DNA from: Ferrovum sp. JA12
GTDB taxonomy: Bacteria; Pseudomonadota; Gammaproteobacteria; Burkholderiales; Ferrovaceae
Assembly (NCBI RefSeq): GCF_001431705.1
Contig: NZ_LJWX01000002.1
Coordinates: 897,352 to 961,351, forward strand
Direction of reading: 5' to 3'
Length of the DNA stretch: 64,000 nt
This document shows, piece by piece, positions 51,188 through 61,223 of the stretch (the stretch's first letter is position 1; the number at the start of each line of letters is the position of its first letter). Position numbers and translations under genes: made by a program. The notes beneath the pieces are model-generated. The model did not search any database. It worked only from the letters and a program-made list of their open reading frames with translations, and was not told the DNA's origin.

Positions 51188-52597
51188 TTATTTAATCAAT
51201 GCTCTAACATCGGCAAAGTGGCCCGCCAGCGCTGCCGCTGCCGCCATCTGGGGACTAACCAAATGGGTTCTACTACCTGCTCCCTGACGGCCCTCAAAAT
51301 TACGGTTTGAAGTGGAGGCACATCGCTCTCCCGGCGAAAGCCGATCATCATTCATACCCAAGCACATGGAGCAACCTGGGTTACGCCATTCAAATCCAGC
51401 CTCTTTGAAAATTACATCCAAGCCTTCTTGCTCAGCTTGGGCTTTAACAAGTCCTGAGCCTGGAACAACGAGGGCCAGCTTAATATTGGAGGCAATTTTT
51501 TTTCCTGTTAGCACCTGCGCGGCAGAACGTAAATCTTCGATACGTGAATTGGTGCATGAACCAATGAAAACTTTATCAATTGAAATGGAGGTAATAGGTT
51601 GCCCTGCGGGTAAATTCATGTAGCGCAAAGCGCGCTCCATCCCCTCACGACGAATAGGATCCTTCTCATCCTTAGGGTCCGGTATGGTGGCATTAATGGA
51701 TACCACCATTTCTGGCGAAGTTCCCCAGGTAACTAAGGGCTCAATGTGCTCAGCTTGAAGAGTCACCTCCTTATCAAACAGAGCCTCTTCGTCACTTACC
51801 AAAGTTTGCCAATAACTCACAGCTCTTTGCCAAAGATCTCCCACTGGAGCGAAGGGTCGCCCCTTGATGTAATTGAGCGTGGTCTCATCCACGGCCACCA
51901 TCCCAGCACGGGCCCCTGCTTCAATAGCCATATTACATAAAGTCATACGCCCTTCCATACTCAAAGAGCGAATAGCAGAACCGGCAAATTCAATGGCAAA
52001 ACCGGTCCCTCCAGCGGTACCAATGTGACCAATAATAGCGAGAGCCATATCCTTGGCGGTGACGCCTTGACCCAAAGCTCCTTCCACTGAAACACGCATA
52101 GTTTTAGCACGTTTAGTAATCAAGGTTTGAGTGGCCATGACATGTTCAACTTCAGAAGTTCCTATACCCATGGCAAGTGCGGCAAAAGCGCCGTGGGTGC
52201 TGGTGTGTGAATCACCACATACCACCGTCATGCCGGGCAGTGTCGCCCCCTGCTCAGGACCTATAACATGAACAATACCCTGCCGAGGATCGCCCATGGG
52301 AAACTCTGTAATGTGGTGTTGTGCACAATTTTTATCCAGAGTATCCACCTGCAACCTTGAGATGGGATCGGCGATCACCTCATCTGAGGTGGTGGGCGTA
52401 TTGTGATCAGCGGTAGCCAGAATTGAGTTCACTCGCCACAAAGAACGGTTAGCCAGCTTCAGACCTTCAAAGGCCTGGGGGCTTGTGACCTCATGCACCA
52501 GATGTCGATCAATATAAATGAGTGCTGTGCCATCCGCCTCTTCGCGGACTACATGGGAACGCCAGAGCTTTTCGTATAAGGTTATTGGTTTCATCAT
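51188..52597 (-). CDS. leuC: 3-isopropylmalate dehydratase large subunit
   Basis: A 469-residue aconitase-family subunit carrying the [4Fe-4S] cluster. The three cluster cysteines are in GSCTNSR and in CSMCLG (pair). [16 protein letters not shown] is also typical. A GAGG box lies six bases upstream of the ATG at 52597; the adjacent ATG at 52594 is an alternative. It is the first gene of the 14-gene minus-strand run ending with metZ, so the promoter should lie in the 56-bp gap or in aroC. Confidence 0.97.
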   Translation of the reverse strand: MMKPITLYEKLWRSHVVREEADGTALIYIDRHLVHEVTSPQAFEGLKLANRSLWRVNSILATADHNTPTTSDEVIADPISRLQVDTLDKNCAQHHITEFPMGDPRQGIVHVIGPEQGATLPGMTVVCGDSHTSTHGAFAALAMGIGTSEVEHVMATQTLITKRAKTMRVSVEGALGQGVTAKDMALAIIGHIGTAGGTGFAIEFAGSAIRSLSMEGRMTLCNMAIEAGARAGMVAVDETTLNYIKGRPFAPVGDLWQRAVSYWQTLVSDEEALFDKEVTLQAEHIEPLVTWGTSPEMVVSINATIPDPKDEKDPIRREGMERALRYMNLPAGQPITSISIDKVFIGSCTNSRIEDLRSAAQVLTGKKIASNIKLALVVPGSGLVKAQAEQEGLDVIFKEAGFEWRNPGCSMCLGMNDDRLSPGERCASTSNRNFEGRQGAGSRTHLVSPQMAAAAALAGHFADVRALIK

Positions 52598-52653
52598 TTA
52601 ATGCCTCGTTAAGACCTTAAATTATGACACAGCCAGAAAAGATCGAACAGAGC

Positions 52654-53757
52654 CTAGTCGGGGAGACTACCGGCAATGGGTGCAAAAGGAGGTCTTACAT
52701 CAGCATTTTGCCCACGATGTCTTAGAGCATGATCCATCAAGACAATAGCTAGCATCGCCTCAGCAATGGGCGTTGCCCTGATCCCCACACAAGGATCATG
52801 ACGGCCAGTGGTAGCCACCTCACGGCTCTCACCGGACACGTCAATACTTTGGCGCACGAGGCGGATACTAGAAGTTGGTTTAATCGCAATACTGGCCTCA
52901 ATATCCTGACCTGTAGAGATACCCCCTAACACTCCCCCGGCATGATTACTCTTAAATCCTTCTGGAGTCATTTCATCACCATGTTCTGTCCCACGCTGAC
53001 CAATACTTCTAAAGCCTGCCCCAATTTCAACCCCCTTGACGGCGTTGATACTCATCAACGCATAAGCAATATCCGCATCCAACCGATCATAAACAGGCTC
53101 GCCCCAGCCCACGGGCACCTGGGAGGCCACCACGTTAATGCGCGCACCAATAGAGTCCCCTGACTTTCTTAAGGCATCCATTTGCGACTCTAACTGTGGA
53201 ACCATCGCCATATTGGCTGCAAAAAAAGGATTCTGATCAACCGCCTGCCAGTCTTGAAAAGGAATCACGGTAGAGCCCAGCTCTGCAAGGTATCCCTTGA
53301 TGACCACACCATAACGCTCCAATAACCATTTTTTAGCAATGGCCCCAGCGGCCACTCGAACGGCCGTCTCACGGGCTGAGGAACGCCCCCCACCTCGATG
53401 ATCGCGGATACCATATTTTTGTAAGTAAGTATAATCCGCATGACCCGGACGAAAAGCTCCTGCTATGTTGTTATAGTCTTGGCTTCGTTGATCAATATTG
53501 CGGATTAGGAGTGCAATGGGTGTACCGGTGGTTTTCCCCTCAAATACTCCTGATAGAATTTCCACCGCATCGGTTTCCCGTCGTTGGGTCACATGTCTTG
53601 AGGTACCAGGTTTTCGGCGATCGAGCTCTTGCTGAATATCTGCCTCACTGATCATTAAGCCCGGGGGACAGCCATCTACCACACAGCCAATGGCTGGGCC
53701 ATGACTTTCGCCAAAAGATGTCACACAAAATAACCGACCAAGGGTGTTCCCTGACAT
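52654..53757 (-). CDS. aroC: chorismate synthase
   Basis: A 367-residue FMN-dependent enzyme making chorismate from EPSP, the precursor of aromatic amino acids. [18 protein letters not shown] at the start, [15 protein letters not shown] in the middle and [15 protein letters not shown] are the three family signatures. It is upstream of leuC on the same strand with 56 bp between, and divergent from maeB. Confidence 0.97.
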   Translation of the reverse strand: MSGNTLGRLFCVTSFGESHGPAIGCVVDGCPPGLMISEADIQQELDRRKPGTSRHVTQRRETDAVEILSGVFEGKTTGTPIALLIRNIDQRSQDYNNIAGAFRPGHADYTYLQKYGIRDHRGGGRSSARETAVRVAAGAIAKKWLLERYGVVIKGYLAELGSTVIPFQDWQAVDQNPFFAANMAMVPQLESQMDALRKSGDSIGARINVVASQVPVGWGEPVYDRLDADIAYALMSINAVKGVEIGAGFRSIGQRGTEHGDEMTPEGFKSNHAGGVLGGISTGQDIEASIAIKPTSSIRLVRQSIDVSGESREVATTGRHDPCVGIRATPIAEAMLAIVLMDHALRHRGQNADVRPPFAPIAGSLPD

Positions 53758-53857
53758 GCAAAAGTACCTCGCCTAAAAAGATATAAGAGTTTAACATAGC
53801 ATGTATTGGAGTCATAAAAAGCCACAAAAAAGACTCTTTTTCATACATGAGGACAAT

Positions 53858-56131
53858 ATGCTTGATGATTTAAGAAAAAACGCACTGGACTACCATCGCC
53901 TTCCCACCCCCGGTAAAATCGAAATAGCCGCTACAAAACCCATGACCACCCAAGCTGACCTAGCCCTAGCCTATAGCCCAGGGGTAGCTGCAGCTTGTGA
54001 GGCCATCGTGGAAGACCCCTCGCAGGTTCGTCATTTAACATCAAGAGCCAATCTCGTGGGAGTGGTCACCAATGGTACAGCAGTGCTGGGACTTGGTGCC
54101 ATTGGCCCCCTTGCCGCAAAACCTGTCATGGAAGGCAAGGCTGTTCTATTTAAAAAATTTGCCGGCATTGATTGCTTTGATATTGAACTCAATGAAACCA
54201 ATGTGGATAAGTTGGTTGATGCAATTGCCGCACTCGAACCCACTTTTGGCGGTATTAACTTAGAAGATATTAAAGCGCCAGAATGTTTTGAGGTTGAACG
54301 CAGACTGCGCGAGCGCATGAAAATCCCCGTTTTTCATGATGACCAACACGGTACTGCAATTATTGTCGGGGCCGCCGTCTTAAATGGTCTTGAAGTAGTG
54401 GGCAAAAAAATTAATGAAGTGAAGCTTGTCACCTCTGGCGCTGGGGCTGCTGCCTTATCTTGCCTTGACATGTTAGTGGCTTTGGGAATACCGCATCATA
54501 ACATTTACGTAACCGACTTAGCTGGGGTGGTTTATACGGGACGCAAAGAATTGATGGATCCCAACAAAGAGCGCTATTGTCAGGACACCAGTGCGAGAAC
54601 CCTCTCTGAAGTGATTGGTGGGGCTGATATCTTTTTAGGCCTGTCTGCAGGTGGAGTATTAAAACCTGAGATGGTTAAAGTGATGGCCAATAAACCATTA
54701 ATTTTGGCTCTCGCCAACCCAGAACCAGAAATTCACCCTGATCAAGTCCGTGCAGTACGTGATGACGCTATTGTTGCCACAGGACGTTCTGATTATCCAA
54801 ATCAAGTTAATAACGTATTATGTTTTCCCTTCATTTTCCGTGGGGCCTTAGATGTGGGGGCAACAACCATTAATGAACCCATGAAAATCGCTGCTGTTCA
54901 GGCTATAGCAAGCCTTGCCCGTGCAGAGCCCTCAGATATTGTGGCAGAGGCTTATGGTAATCAAAACTTAAGTTTTGGCCCAGAATATTTAATCCCTAAG
55001 CCTTTTGATCCACGTTTGATTATTAAAATTGCTTCAGCCGTGGCTCAAGCCGCCATGGAAAGCGGGGTAGCCACGAGCCCTATCACTGATATGGCCGCCT
55101 ACCGTGAACGCTTAAATCAATTTGTGTATCACTCCAATCTGGTGATGCGCCCAGTGTTCGCTAAAGCCAAAACAGCTCCCAAAAGAATTGTTTTCTCTGA
55201 GGGGGAGGACGAGCGCATTCTGCAGGCTGTGCAAACCATCTGTGACGAGCGCTTAGCCCGACCCATTTTAGTGGGTCGCCCTGAAGTGATAAGTATGCGT
55301 ATCAAACGTCTTGGTTTGCGTCTGACCGAAAACAAAGATTTTGAAATGGTTAATATCAATTCAGATCCTCGTTATCGTGAATATTGGCAGCTCTATCATC
55401 ACATGATGGAACGTAAAGGTGTCACGCCTAACCTTGCTAAGCATGAGGTGTACCGTGAGCCCACTCTTACCTCAGCGTTAATGGTAAAAAGAGGTGAGGC
55501 TGATGGATTAATTTGTGGTTGTATTGGGCGCTATGCAGAGCACCTTTATTATGTTCAAAATGTATTAGGCTTAAAACAAGATGTCTCTACAGCAGCTGCA
55601 ATGAATATGTTACTCAACCCCAAAGGCACATTCTTCGTTTGTGATACTTATGTTAATCCTAATCCAACTGCACACGAACTGGCTGATATTGTGAGCCTTG
55701 CTGCTGAAGAAGTACAACGTTTTGGTATTGTGCCCCGTGTTGCCATGCTATCGCATTCCTCCTATGGTAGTTATGACACAGACTCTGCAATAAAAATGCG
55801 TGAAGCGTTAGCGATCATTAGACAGCGTCTACCCAAGCTAGAAATTGATGGCGAAATGCATGCTGATGCTGCCATGTCAGATGAAATTCGTCATAATGTG
55901 ATGCCTGGATCAAAACTCACTGGACGAGCTAATTTATTGGTCATGCCAACGCTCGATGCAGCCAATATCGCCTATAACCTGGTACGCGTCATTGGTGATA
56001 ATGTGACGGTAGGTCCAATACTCTTAGGTATCAATGCTCCTGCACATATTCTCACTCCCACAGCAACAGTGCGTCGCATTATTAATATGACCGCCTTAGC
56101 TGTGGTTGACGCCCAATCGTCACGAACATAA
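53858..56131 (+). CDS. maeB: NADP-dependent malic enzyme with phosphotransacetylase-like domain
   Basis: A 757-residue fusion. Residues 1-425 form the malic enzyme ([14 protein letters not shown], then [12 protein letters not shown] and a GAGAAAL nucleotide loop) that decarboxylates malate to pyruvate. Residues 430-757 resemble phosphate acetyltransferase but act as a regulatory, probably acetyl-CoA-sensing part in MaeB. I chose the ATG at 53858 ([20 protein letters not shown]) with GAGGA upstream; the longer frame to 53801 has no family support. It overlaps the next gene by one base. Confidence 0.94.
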   Translation: MLDDLRKNALDYHRLPTPGKIEIAATKPMTTQADLALAYSPGVAAACEAIVEDPSQVRHLTSRANLVGVVTNGTAVLGLGAIGPLAAKPVMEGKAVLFKKFAGIDCFDIELNETNVDKLVDAIAALEPTFGGINLEDIKAPECFEVERRLRERMKIPVFHDDQHGTAIIVGAAVLNGLEVVGKKINEVKLVTSGAGAAALSCLDMLVALGIPHHNIYVTDLAGVVYTGRKELMDPNKERYCQDTSARTLSEVIGGADIFLGLSAGGVLKPEMVKVMANKPLILALANPEPEIHPDQVRAVRDDAIVATGRSDYPNQVNNVLCFPFIFRGALDVGATTINEPMKIAAVQAIASLARAEPSDIVAEAYGNQNLSFGPEYLIPKPFDPRLIIKIASAVAQAAMESGVATSPITDMAAYRERLNQFVYHSNLVMRPVFAKAKTAPKRIVFSEGEDERILQAVQTICDERLARPILVGRPEVISMRIKRLGLRLTENKDFEMVNINSDPRYREYWQLYHHMMERKGVTPNLAKHEVYREPTLTSALMVKRGEADGLICGCIGRYAEHLYYVQNVLGLKQDVSTAAAMNMLLNPKGTFFVCDTYVNPNPTAHELADIVSLAAEEVQRFGIVPRVAMLSHSSYGSYDTDSAIKMREALAIIRQRLPKLEIDGEMHADAAMSDEIRHNVMPGSKLTGRANLLVMPTLDAANIAYNLVRVIGDNVTVGPILLGINAPAHILTPTATVRRIINMTALAVVDAQSSRT

Positions 56132-57105
56132 TGAATTACCGTCTACCCAAGCGTATTAGCACACAGGCCACTTTTGGTGTGTGTGCCCCGTCGGGTTTTA
56201 TTACTAAAACCAATAAACTGGATTATGCGGAGCAATACTTAATCAATCGTGGATTCGGTGTTATTGAAGGGACTCATACAAGAGGACAAAGTGAGTATTT
56301 TTCAGGAACAGATAGAGAGCGCTTGGAGGATTTACATTCGTTAATCTGCAACAATAAAGTAGATGCCATAATGGCTGCACGCGGTGGCTATGGATTAACA
56401 CGACTGTTAGAAAATATCGATTATGAGCTCATCGCTCAATCACAAAAACCTATTATTGGTTTTAGTGATATGACAGCACTCAATCTTGCATTACTCGCCA
56501 AAGCCCGCTTTATCAGTTTTCAAGGACCTATGCTAGTACCTGATATGGGGCATGACAATATCAGTCCTTATCTTGAATCCGTCTTCAAGTCTGTCTTAAC
56601 TTCATCCCATTTCATGAGCGAGCGTTTCGCACTATTTGATAAAAACAGTGCTGAAGCTGATCATGAAAAAACACTCAAGTATCTCGATCGACCGTTACAG
56701 GGGTCTTTGTGGGGAGGCAACTTATCTATTCTCACTCATTTAACGGGCACGCCGTATCTGCCTGCTGTTGAAGGAGGAATTTTATTCATTGAAGAAGTCA
56801 ATGAAGAACCCTATCAAATTGAACGTATGCTTATGCAACTCTATCATGCAGGGATTCTTCAAAAACAAAGCGCTCTATTACTATGTCAATTTAATCGTTG
56901 TGTAGCCACAGATCGCTCAGCCACCAATTATTCCCTTACTCAAGTCATTCATTATTTAAGGAACAAACTGTCTCTACCCATTATAGAAAACTTTCCATTT
57001 GGTCATGTGCGTGATAAATACACACTCCCCATAGGAGGTCTCGCAACGTTAACGGGCGTCGATGATAGGCATTACACCATTGAGATGTCTCAATACAACA
57101 TATAA
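56131..57105 (+). CDS. ldcA: muramoyltetrapeptide carboxypeptidase (LD-carboxypeptidase)
   Basis: A 324-residue serine peptidase of family S66 that trims D-Ala from recycled murein tetrapeptides in the cytoplasm. The catalytic Ser is in GFSDMTAL near residue 112. The catalytic Glu lies in LFIEEVNEEPYQI and the His in FPFGHVRDKYTLP. It is translationally coupled to maeB and convergent, with a 3-bp gap, to the LysR gene. Confidence 0.92.
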   Translation: MNYRLPKRISTQATFGVCAPSGFITKTNKLDYAEQYLINRGFGVIEGTHTRGQSEYFSGTDRERLEDLHSLICNNKVDAIMAARGGYGLTRLLENIDYELIAQSQKPIIGFSDMTALNLALLAKARFISFQGPMLVPDMGHDNISPYLESVFKSVLTSSHFMSERFALFDKNSAEADHEKTLKYLDRPLQGSLWGGNLSILTHLTGTPYLPAVEGGILFIEEVNEEPYQIERMLMQLYHAGILQKQSALLLCQFNRCVATDRSATNYSLTQVIHYLRNKLSLPIIENFPFGHVRDKYTLPIGGLATLTGVDDRHYTIEMSQYNI

Positions 57106-57108
57106 TTG

Positions 57109-58041
57109 TTATACACTCTGTTTCATCGACTTCTCACCTGAGTGTATTAAAAATTCAAGTAGTCTCTCGGTTGCTGGAGTCACTGTTCGATGACGATTGA
57201 GTAAAATATAGAAAAAGCGTTGCAACGGGGGAAGATCTACATTTAATTCAACCAATTGACCTGAAAGGAGCCTATCCTCCACCACAAAACGCGACAAACA
57301 CGCCACTCCCAGTCCTTCTACAGCCGCATGTTTAATTGCTTCATGGTCACTGAACTCAAGACTACTACGAATGGTTTGGAGATGAGGAAATAGATTTTGT
57401 TCAAGAATTTCACGGGTTCCAGATCCTTGTTCACGAATTAGCCAATTGGTATCAGTTAATCGTGAACGTGAAATTCTTTTACGTGTGTGAGTCCCTTTCA
57501 TTATTGGATGCTGGGGAGAACATACCAAGAGTAATTGATCTGTCATCCAAGGAATAATGTTTAAATCTGTTCGATGTGAAACCCCTTCGACCAAACCACA
57601 ATCCACTTCAAAATTTACTACTTTATCAACAATTCTGAGAGTGCTATCTATCATTATTTGTGATTGAGGAGCACTATCCCCTAAGACAATATTATTTTTT
57701 TTCCAATATTGAGCAAGCAATCGAGGTAATAAATAATTTCCGATAGTTAAGCTTGCACCAAGGCATAAAGAGAATGAATTTTTGTCCTTAAAAAGATAGG
57801 TTAAATCTTTTAATTGAGCCATTAGCGTCTGTACACGTGGTAAAAATAAACGACCGTTATTGTTTAATACTAATTTACGACCAACCCGATCAAATAAAGC
57901 AACGCCAACATGTCTTTCTAATTCGCCAATTGCAATACTTACAGCCGACTGCGACAAAGCCACCTGCTCTGCTGCTTTTGTGGCACTTTGTGTGCGTGAT
58001 ACTGCTAGGAACAATTGTAATTGCCGTAAGGTTAATGTCAC
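57109..58041 (-). CDS. LysR-family transcriptional regulator
   Basis: A 310-residue regulator with the N-terminal winged helix-turn-helix (residues 1-62, SQSAVSIAIGELERHVGVALFD) and a C-terminal ligand-binding domain containing REQGSGTREILEQN, a segment shared with CysB/CbbR-like members. The start is GTG at 58041 with an AGAGGTG site. It is transcribed divergently from the pentaheme cytochrome gene across a 122-bp AT-rich spacer, so it most likely regulates that operon. Its effector is unknown. Confidence 0.88.
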   Translation of the reverse strand: MTLTLRQLQLFLAVSRTQSATKAAEQVALSQSAVSIAIGELERHVGVALFDRVGRKLVLNNNGRLFLPRVQTLMAQLKDLTYLFKDKNSFSLCLGASLTIGNYLLPRLLAQYWKKNNIVLGDSAPQSQIMIDSTLRIVDKVVNFEVDCGLVEGVSHRTDLNIIPWMTDQLLLVCSPQHPIMKGTHTRKRISRSRLTDTNWLIREQGSGTREILEQNLFPHLQTIRSSLEFSDHEAIKHAAVEGLGVACLSRFVVEDRLLSGQLVELNVDLPPLQRFFYILLNRHRTVTPATERLLEFLIHSGEKSMKQSV

Positions 58042-58057
58042 TTAACACCTCTAATGC

Positions 58058-58098
58058 ATTAATTTAATTAATACAATATCGATAAATAATTAATTAAT
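58058..58098. promoter_or_regulatory. candidate LysR operator pair in the divergent spacer
   Basis: ATTAATTTAATTAAT at 58058-58072 is a perfect 15-base palindrome that fits the T-N11-A pattern of LysR binding sites (T58059, A58071). ATTAATTAAT at 58089-58098 is a second palindrome 31 bp further on. Two such sites one to three turns apart are usual for LysR regulators. The surrounding DNA is very AT-rich, so chance palindromes are likely and the assignment is tentative. Confidence 0.4.
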
Positions 58099-58163
58099 CA
58101 AATTAAAAAATCAGGTTTAATAGAAAAAAACCATAAAAAAATTAATTCTAGAGAGAGCTTGCC

Positions 58164-60185
58164 ATGACACATCGATTCCTATTCCTCTGTCTCGTTTTAT
58201 TAACTAGTTTACTTACTAGTATGAATTCTTCTGCAGAGGATTCACAAGATAGCAAGAACGTCATTAAAAAAGGCGCATACCTCGCTCGCCTAGGCGACTG
58301 TGTGGCCTGCCACACCAGTCGTGAGAATGAGCCCATGGCTGGAGGAGTCATGTTTACTACTCCCTTTGGCAAACTCTACTCCACCAATATCACCCCTGAC
58401 CCTGAAACGGGAATTGGTAAATATACTTACCAAGATTTTGCGAAAGCCCTAAGAGAGGGGATTACTCCTGATAGGGAGCATTTGTATCCTGCTATGCCCT
58501 ATACAAGCTTTGCCAAACTCACTGATGAGGATATGCAAGCACTCTACAGCTATTTCATGAAAGGAGTGAAACCTATTCACGCTAGGGAAAAACAGAATCA
58601 ATTACGTTTTCCCTTTAATATTCGGGCAGGGATTGCCGTATGGAACCAACTCTTTCTCGATAAAGGGATTTATCAGGATGACAACACTCAATCTAGCCAA
58701 TGGAATCGCGGTGCTTATCTTGTACAAGGATTAGGTCACTGTGGCTCTTGTCACACTCCAAGAGGATATGGCATGGAAGAGAAAACACTGTCTGCCATGG
58801 GTGACACAGGACGGTTTTATCTATCTGGTAATACTATTGAAAATTGGCATGCGGTGAATTTAAAAAACCATTGGACTAGTAATCAATTCGCTGAATTCTT
58901 AAAAACCGGCCAAAATCAATATGGGACGGCTTATGGCACGATGTCTGAGGTTGTCCATCATAGTACTCAATATTTATCTGACAATGATCTAGCTGCTGTG
59001 GGTGAGTATTTAGCGAGCCTAACTCCTTCAAGCGCATCCAGCTTTCCAACTACAAACAAAAATGATAAAAAAGCGCTTTATCAAACTCGAGGAGGACTAG
59101 GCTATATTCAATTTTGCTCAGCCTGCCATCAAGAGGATGGACAAGGAGTCACACATTACTTCCCTACACTTAAGAACAACACCTCTCTCTTATCCGATAA
59201 TCCCACCTCCTTGATTCATGTGTTATTGACAGGCTCCTACGCCCCCAAAACTCATACTGATGATAGGGGGTTTGCCATGCCAGCTTTTCAACAACTAACT
59301 GACAAGGAGATCGCTGAAATCCTGACCTTTATAAGAACAAATTGGGGTAATCATGGGCAAGGAGTTCGTGAAGAGGATGTGGCTACCATTCGCCAACAAT
59401 TACCACTTACGCAGCCTACGACAACTCGTTTTCATACACCGCGTTTTGCTGACATGCTAGATCGTCCAAATAGCGCTCAGTTAATTCAAGGAATGTCTAT
59501 GATGCTGCATACCGCTCAACAATTACCCAGTCATGTGGGGAATGATCTCAACTGTACCAGTTGCCATTTGAATGCTGGAACGGTGGAGATGGCAGCACCC
59601 TATATAGGGTTAACCTCAGTATTTCCAAGTTACCGACCCCGTTCAGGAAAAATTATTGACTTTAAAGATCGCTTAAATGGTTGCATGCAACGCTCAATGA
59701 ACGGTAAAGCGTTAGATAAAAACTCTGTGGAACTGAATGCTATGGTGGCTTTTATTGATGCCATGAAGTCTCCCGTAGCGCCCAAAGAAGTTATTCCTGG
59801 TAGAGGGATAGGTAAAAAAATGTACTCACTCATTGCTAACGAAGCCCATGGTAAAACTGTTTACCAAGAAAAATGTGCTATCTGTCATGGTAAGGATGGC
59901 GCTGGATTGAAAGCCAAAGATGGTCATTACTATTTTCCTCCTGTTTGGGGAAAAAGATCATTTAATATCGGTGCTGGTATGAGTAGAACCTACACTGCAG
60001 CAGCCTTTGTTAAACATGATATGCCTATCTCAAATAATATGAATTTCCCACTAGGACAAGGTGGGCTCTCGGACCAAGATGCTGTTGATGTGGCGCAGTA
60101 TTTCACACATCAATCACGTCCAGACTTTGCCAAGAAAGTCAAAGATTGGCCAAATGGTGGCAAACCTCAAGATGCCCGATATTAA
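58164..60185 (+). CDS. pentaheme cytochrome c: AdhB-like triheme module fused to a TsdA-like diheme module
   Basis: A 673-residue exported protein (signal peptide about residues 1-24) with five CXXCH heme sites at 46-50, 193-197, 318-322, 464-468 and 571-575. Residues 30-400 resemble the triheme cytochrome subunit of PQQ alcohol dehydrogenases, with likely Met ligands at M111, M260 and M372. Residues 425-673 resemble thiosulfate dehydrogenase TsdA: CTSCHLNAGT, then NGCMQRSMNG whose Cys507 corresponds to the unusual Cys heme ligand, then PLGQGGLSDQDA. This suggests oxidation of thiosulfate or a similar sulfur compound with internal electron transfer. No PQQ dehydrogenase subunit is adjacent. 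Confidence 0.88.
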   Translation: MTHRFLFLCLVLLTSLLTSMNSSAEDSQDSKNVIKKGAYLARLGDCVACHTSRENEPMAGGVMFTTPFGKLYSTNITPDPETGIGKYTYQDFAKALREGITPDREHLYPAMPYTSFAKLTDEDMQALYSYFMKGVKPIHAREKQNQLRFPFNIRAGIAVWNQLFLDKGIYQDDNTQSSQWNRGAYLVQGLGHCGSCHTPRGYGMEEKTLSAMGDTGRFYLSGNTIENWHAVNLKNHWTSNQFAEFLKTGQNQYGTAYGTMSEVVHHSTQYLSDNDLAAVGEYLASLTPSSASSFPTTNKNDKKALYQTRGGLGYIQFCSACHQEDGQGVTHYFPTLKNNTSLLSDNPTSLIHVLLTGSYAPKTHTDDRGFAMPAFQQLTDKEIAEILTFIRTNWGNHGQGVREEDVATIRQQLPLTQPTTTRFHTPRFADMLDRPNSAQLIQGMSMMLHTAQQLPSHVGNDLNCTSCHLNAGTVEMAAPYIGLTSVFPSYRPRSGKIIDFKDRLNGCMQRSMNGKALDKNSVELNAMVAFIDAMKSPVAPKEVIPGRGIGKKMYSLIANEAHGKTVYQEKCAICHGKDGAGLKAKDGHYYFPPVWGKRSFNIGAGMSRTYTAAAFVKHDMPISNNMNFPLGQGGLSDQDAVDVAQYFTHQSRPDFAKKVKDWPNGGKPQDARY

Positions 60186-60203
60186 TAGTTAATAAGGATA
60201 TCC

Positions 60204-61205
60204 ATGATGAATAACTCATTAGCTCAATTGATCAATAACGTAAACACATCAAAGAGATCACTCATCACTATTCTTATTATTACCTTATGTTTGTTGAGTA
60301 GCAATACGTATGCAAACGATGATTTTTATCCACCCTGGAGTCACGGTAAAAATAATCCGGTAAAACAAAGAGGCCTTGAGATCACTGTTCCCGAAGTGGA
60401 CAACCTTCCTGATATTCATGGTGATCCTTTTCATTCAGCACTCAATATATTTCTAGGAGGTAATTACTTCTTTGTTATGGCGCCTTTGGTAGAGGAGTTT
60501 GTCAAAGAGCACCCTCAATTTGAGGGGAGAATTTATTATGAAACTCTGCCACCAGGATTGCTATATAAACAAATCGAACAGCACGGAGTCATCACTGTCG
60601 GAAACATGACCTGGCAAGTACAAGCAGATGTTTATGCTGCAGGTCTAAGACGCGTGGAGCAACTGATTAAAGAGGGTCGTAGTAATGGTAAGGCTGTTCC
60701 TTATGTGACAAACACATTAGCAATTATGGTACCTAAAAACAACCCAAAACATATTTTATCTCTCACTGATCTCGCACAACCAGGGATTAAACTTGTGATG
60801 CCCAATCCACAATTTGAAGGGATAGCTCAACAAATTGAAAAAAGTTTGGTTAAAGCAGGTGGGGAGCAACTAAAACAATCTGTCTATGGCACCAAAGTTA
60901 ACAATGGTGAAACCACCCTCACCCATATCCATCACCGACAAACCCCACTTACTTTATTGGAAAAGAAGGCAGACGCAGGAGTAACATGGCAATCTGAAGC
61001 CATATTTCAAGAGAAAATAGGCAATCCAATTAGTTATATATCGTTACCGAGTCAAGTTAATACGCGAGCTATCTATGCTGCAACAACTGTAAAAGGCAAC
61101 CTTCATCCAGAAGCGGCACAACTCTGGATAGAATTCTTACAATCTCAAAAAGCATTATCCATCTTTAAAGAATATGGATTTGAAGCGTACCGACAAACTC
61201 ATTAA
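60204..61205 (+). CDS. periplasmic solute-binding protein, type 2 fold, orphan
   Basis: A 333-residue exported protein with a hydrophobic signal segment (about residues 18-36) ending in SNTYAND. The mature part looks like a periplasmic binding protein of the molybdate/extracellular-solute type (for example LNIFLGGNYFFVMAPLVEEFVKEHP, then TLAIMVPKNNP and WIEFLQSQKA). A HIHHRQ cluster near residue 250 is unusual. No ABC permease or ATPase is nearby. It is 18 bp after the cytochrome gene with an AAGGA box, so it probably serves that system, by binding a substrate, metal or anion. Confidence 0.7.
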   Translation: MMNNSLAQLINNVNTSKRSLITILIITLCLLSSNTYANDDFYPPWSHGKNNPVKQRGLEITVPEVDNLPDIHGDPFHSALNIFLGGNYFFVMAPLVEEFVKEHPQFEGRIYYETLPPGLLYKQIEQHGVITVGNMTWQVQADVYAAGLRRVEQLIKEGRSNGKAVPYVTNTLAIMVPKNNPKHILSLTDLAQPGIKLVMPNPQFEGIAQQIEKSLVKAGGEQLKQSVYGTKVNNGETTLTHIHHRQTPLTLLEKKADAGVTWQSEAIFQEKIGNPISYISLPSQVNTRAIYAATTVKGNLHPEAAQLWIEFLQSQKALSIFKEYGFEAYRQTH

Positions 61206-61223
61206 CCATAAGGAGTTATCACC

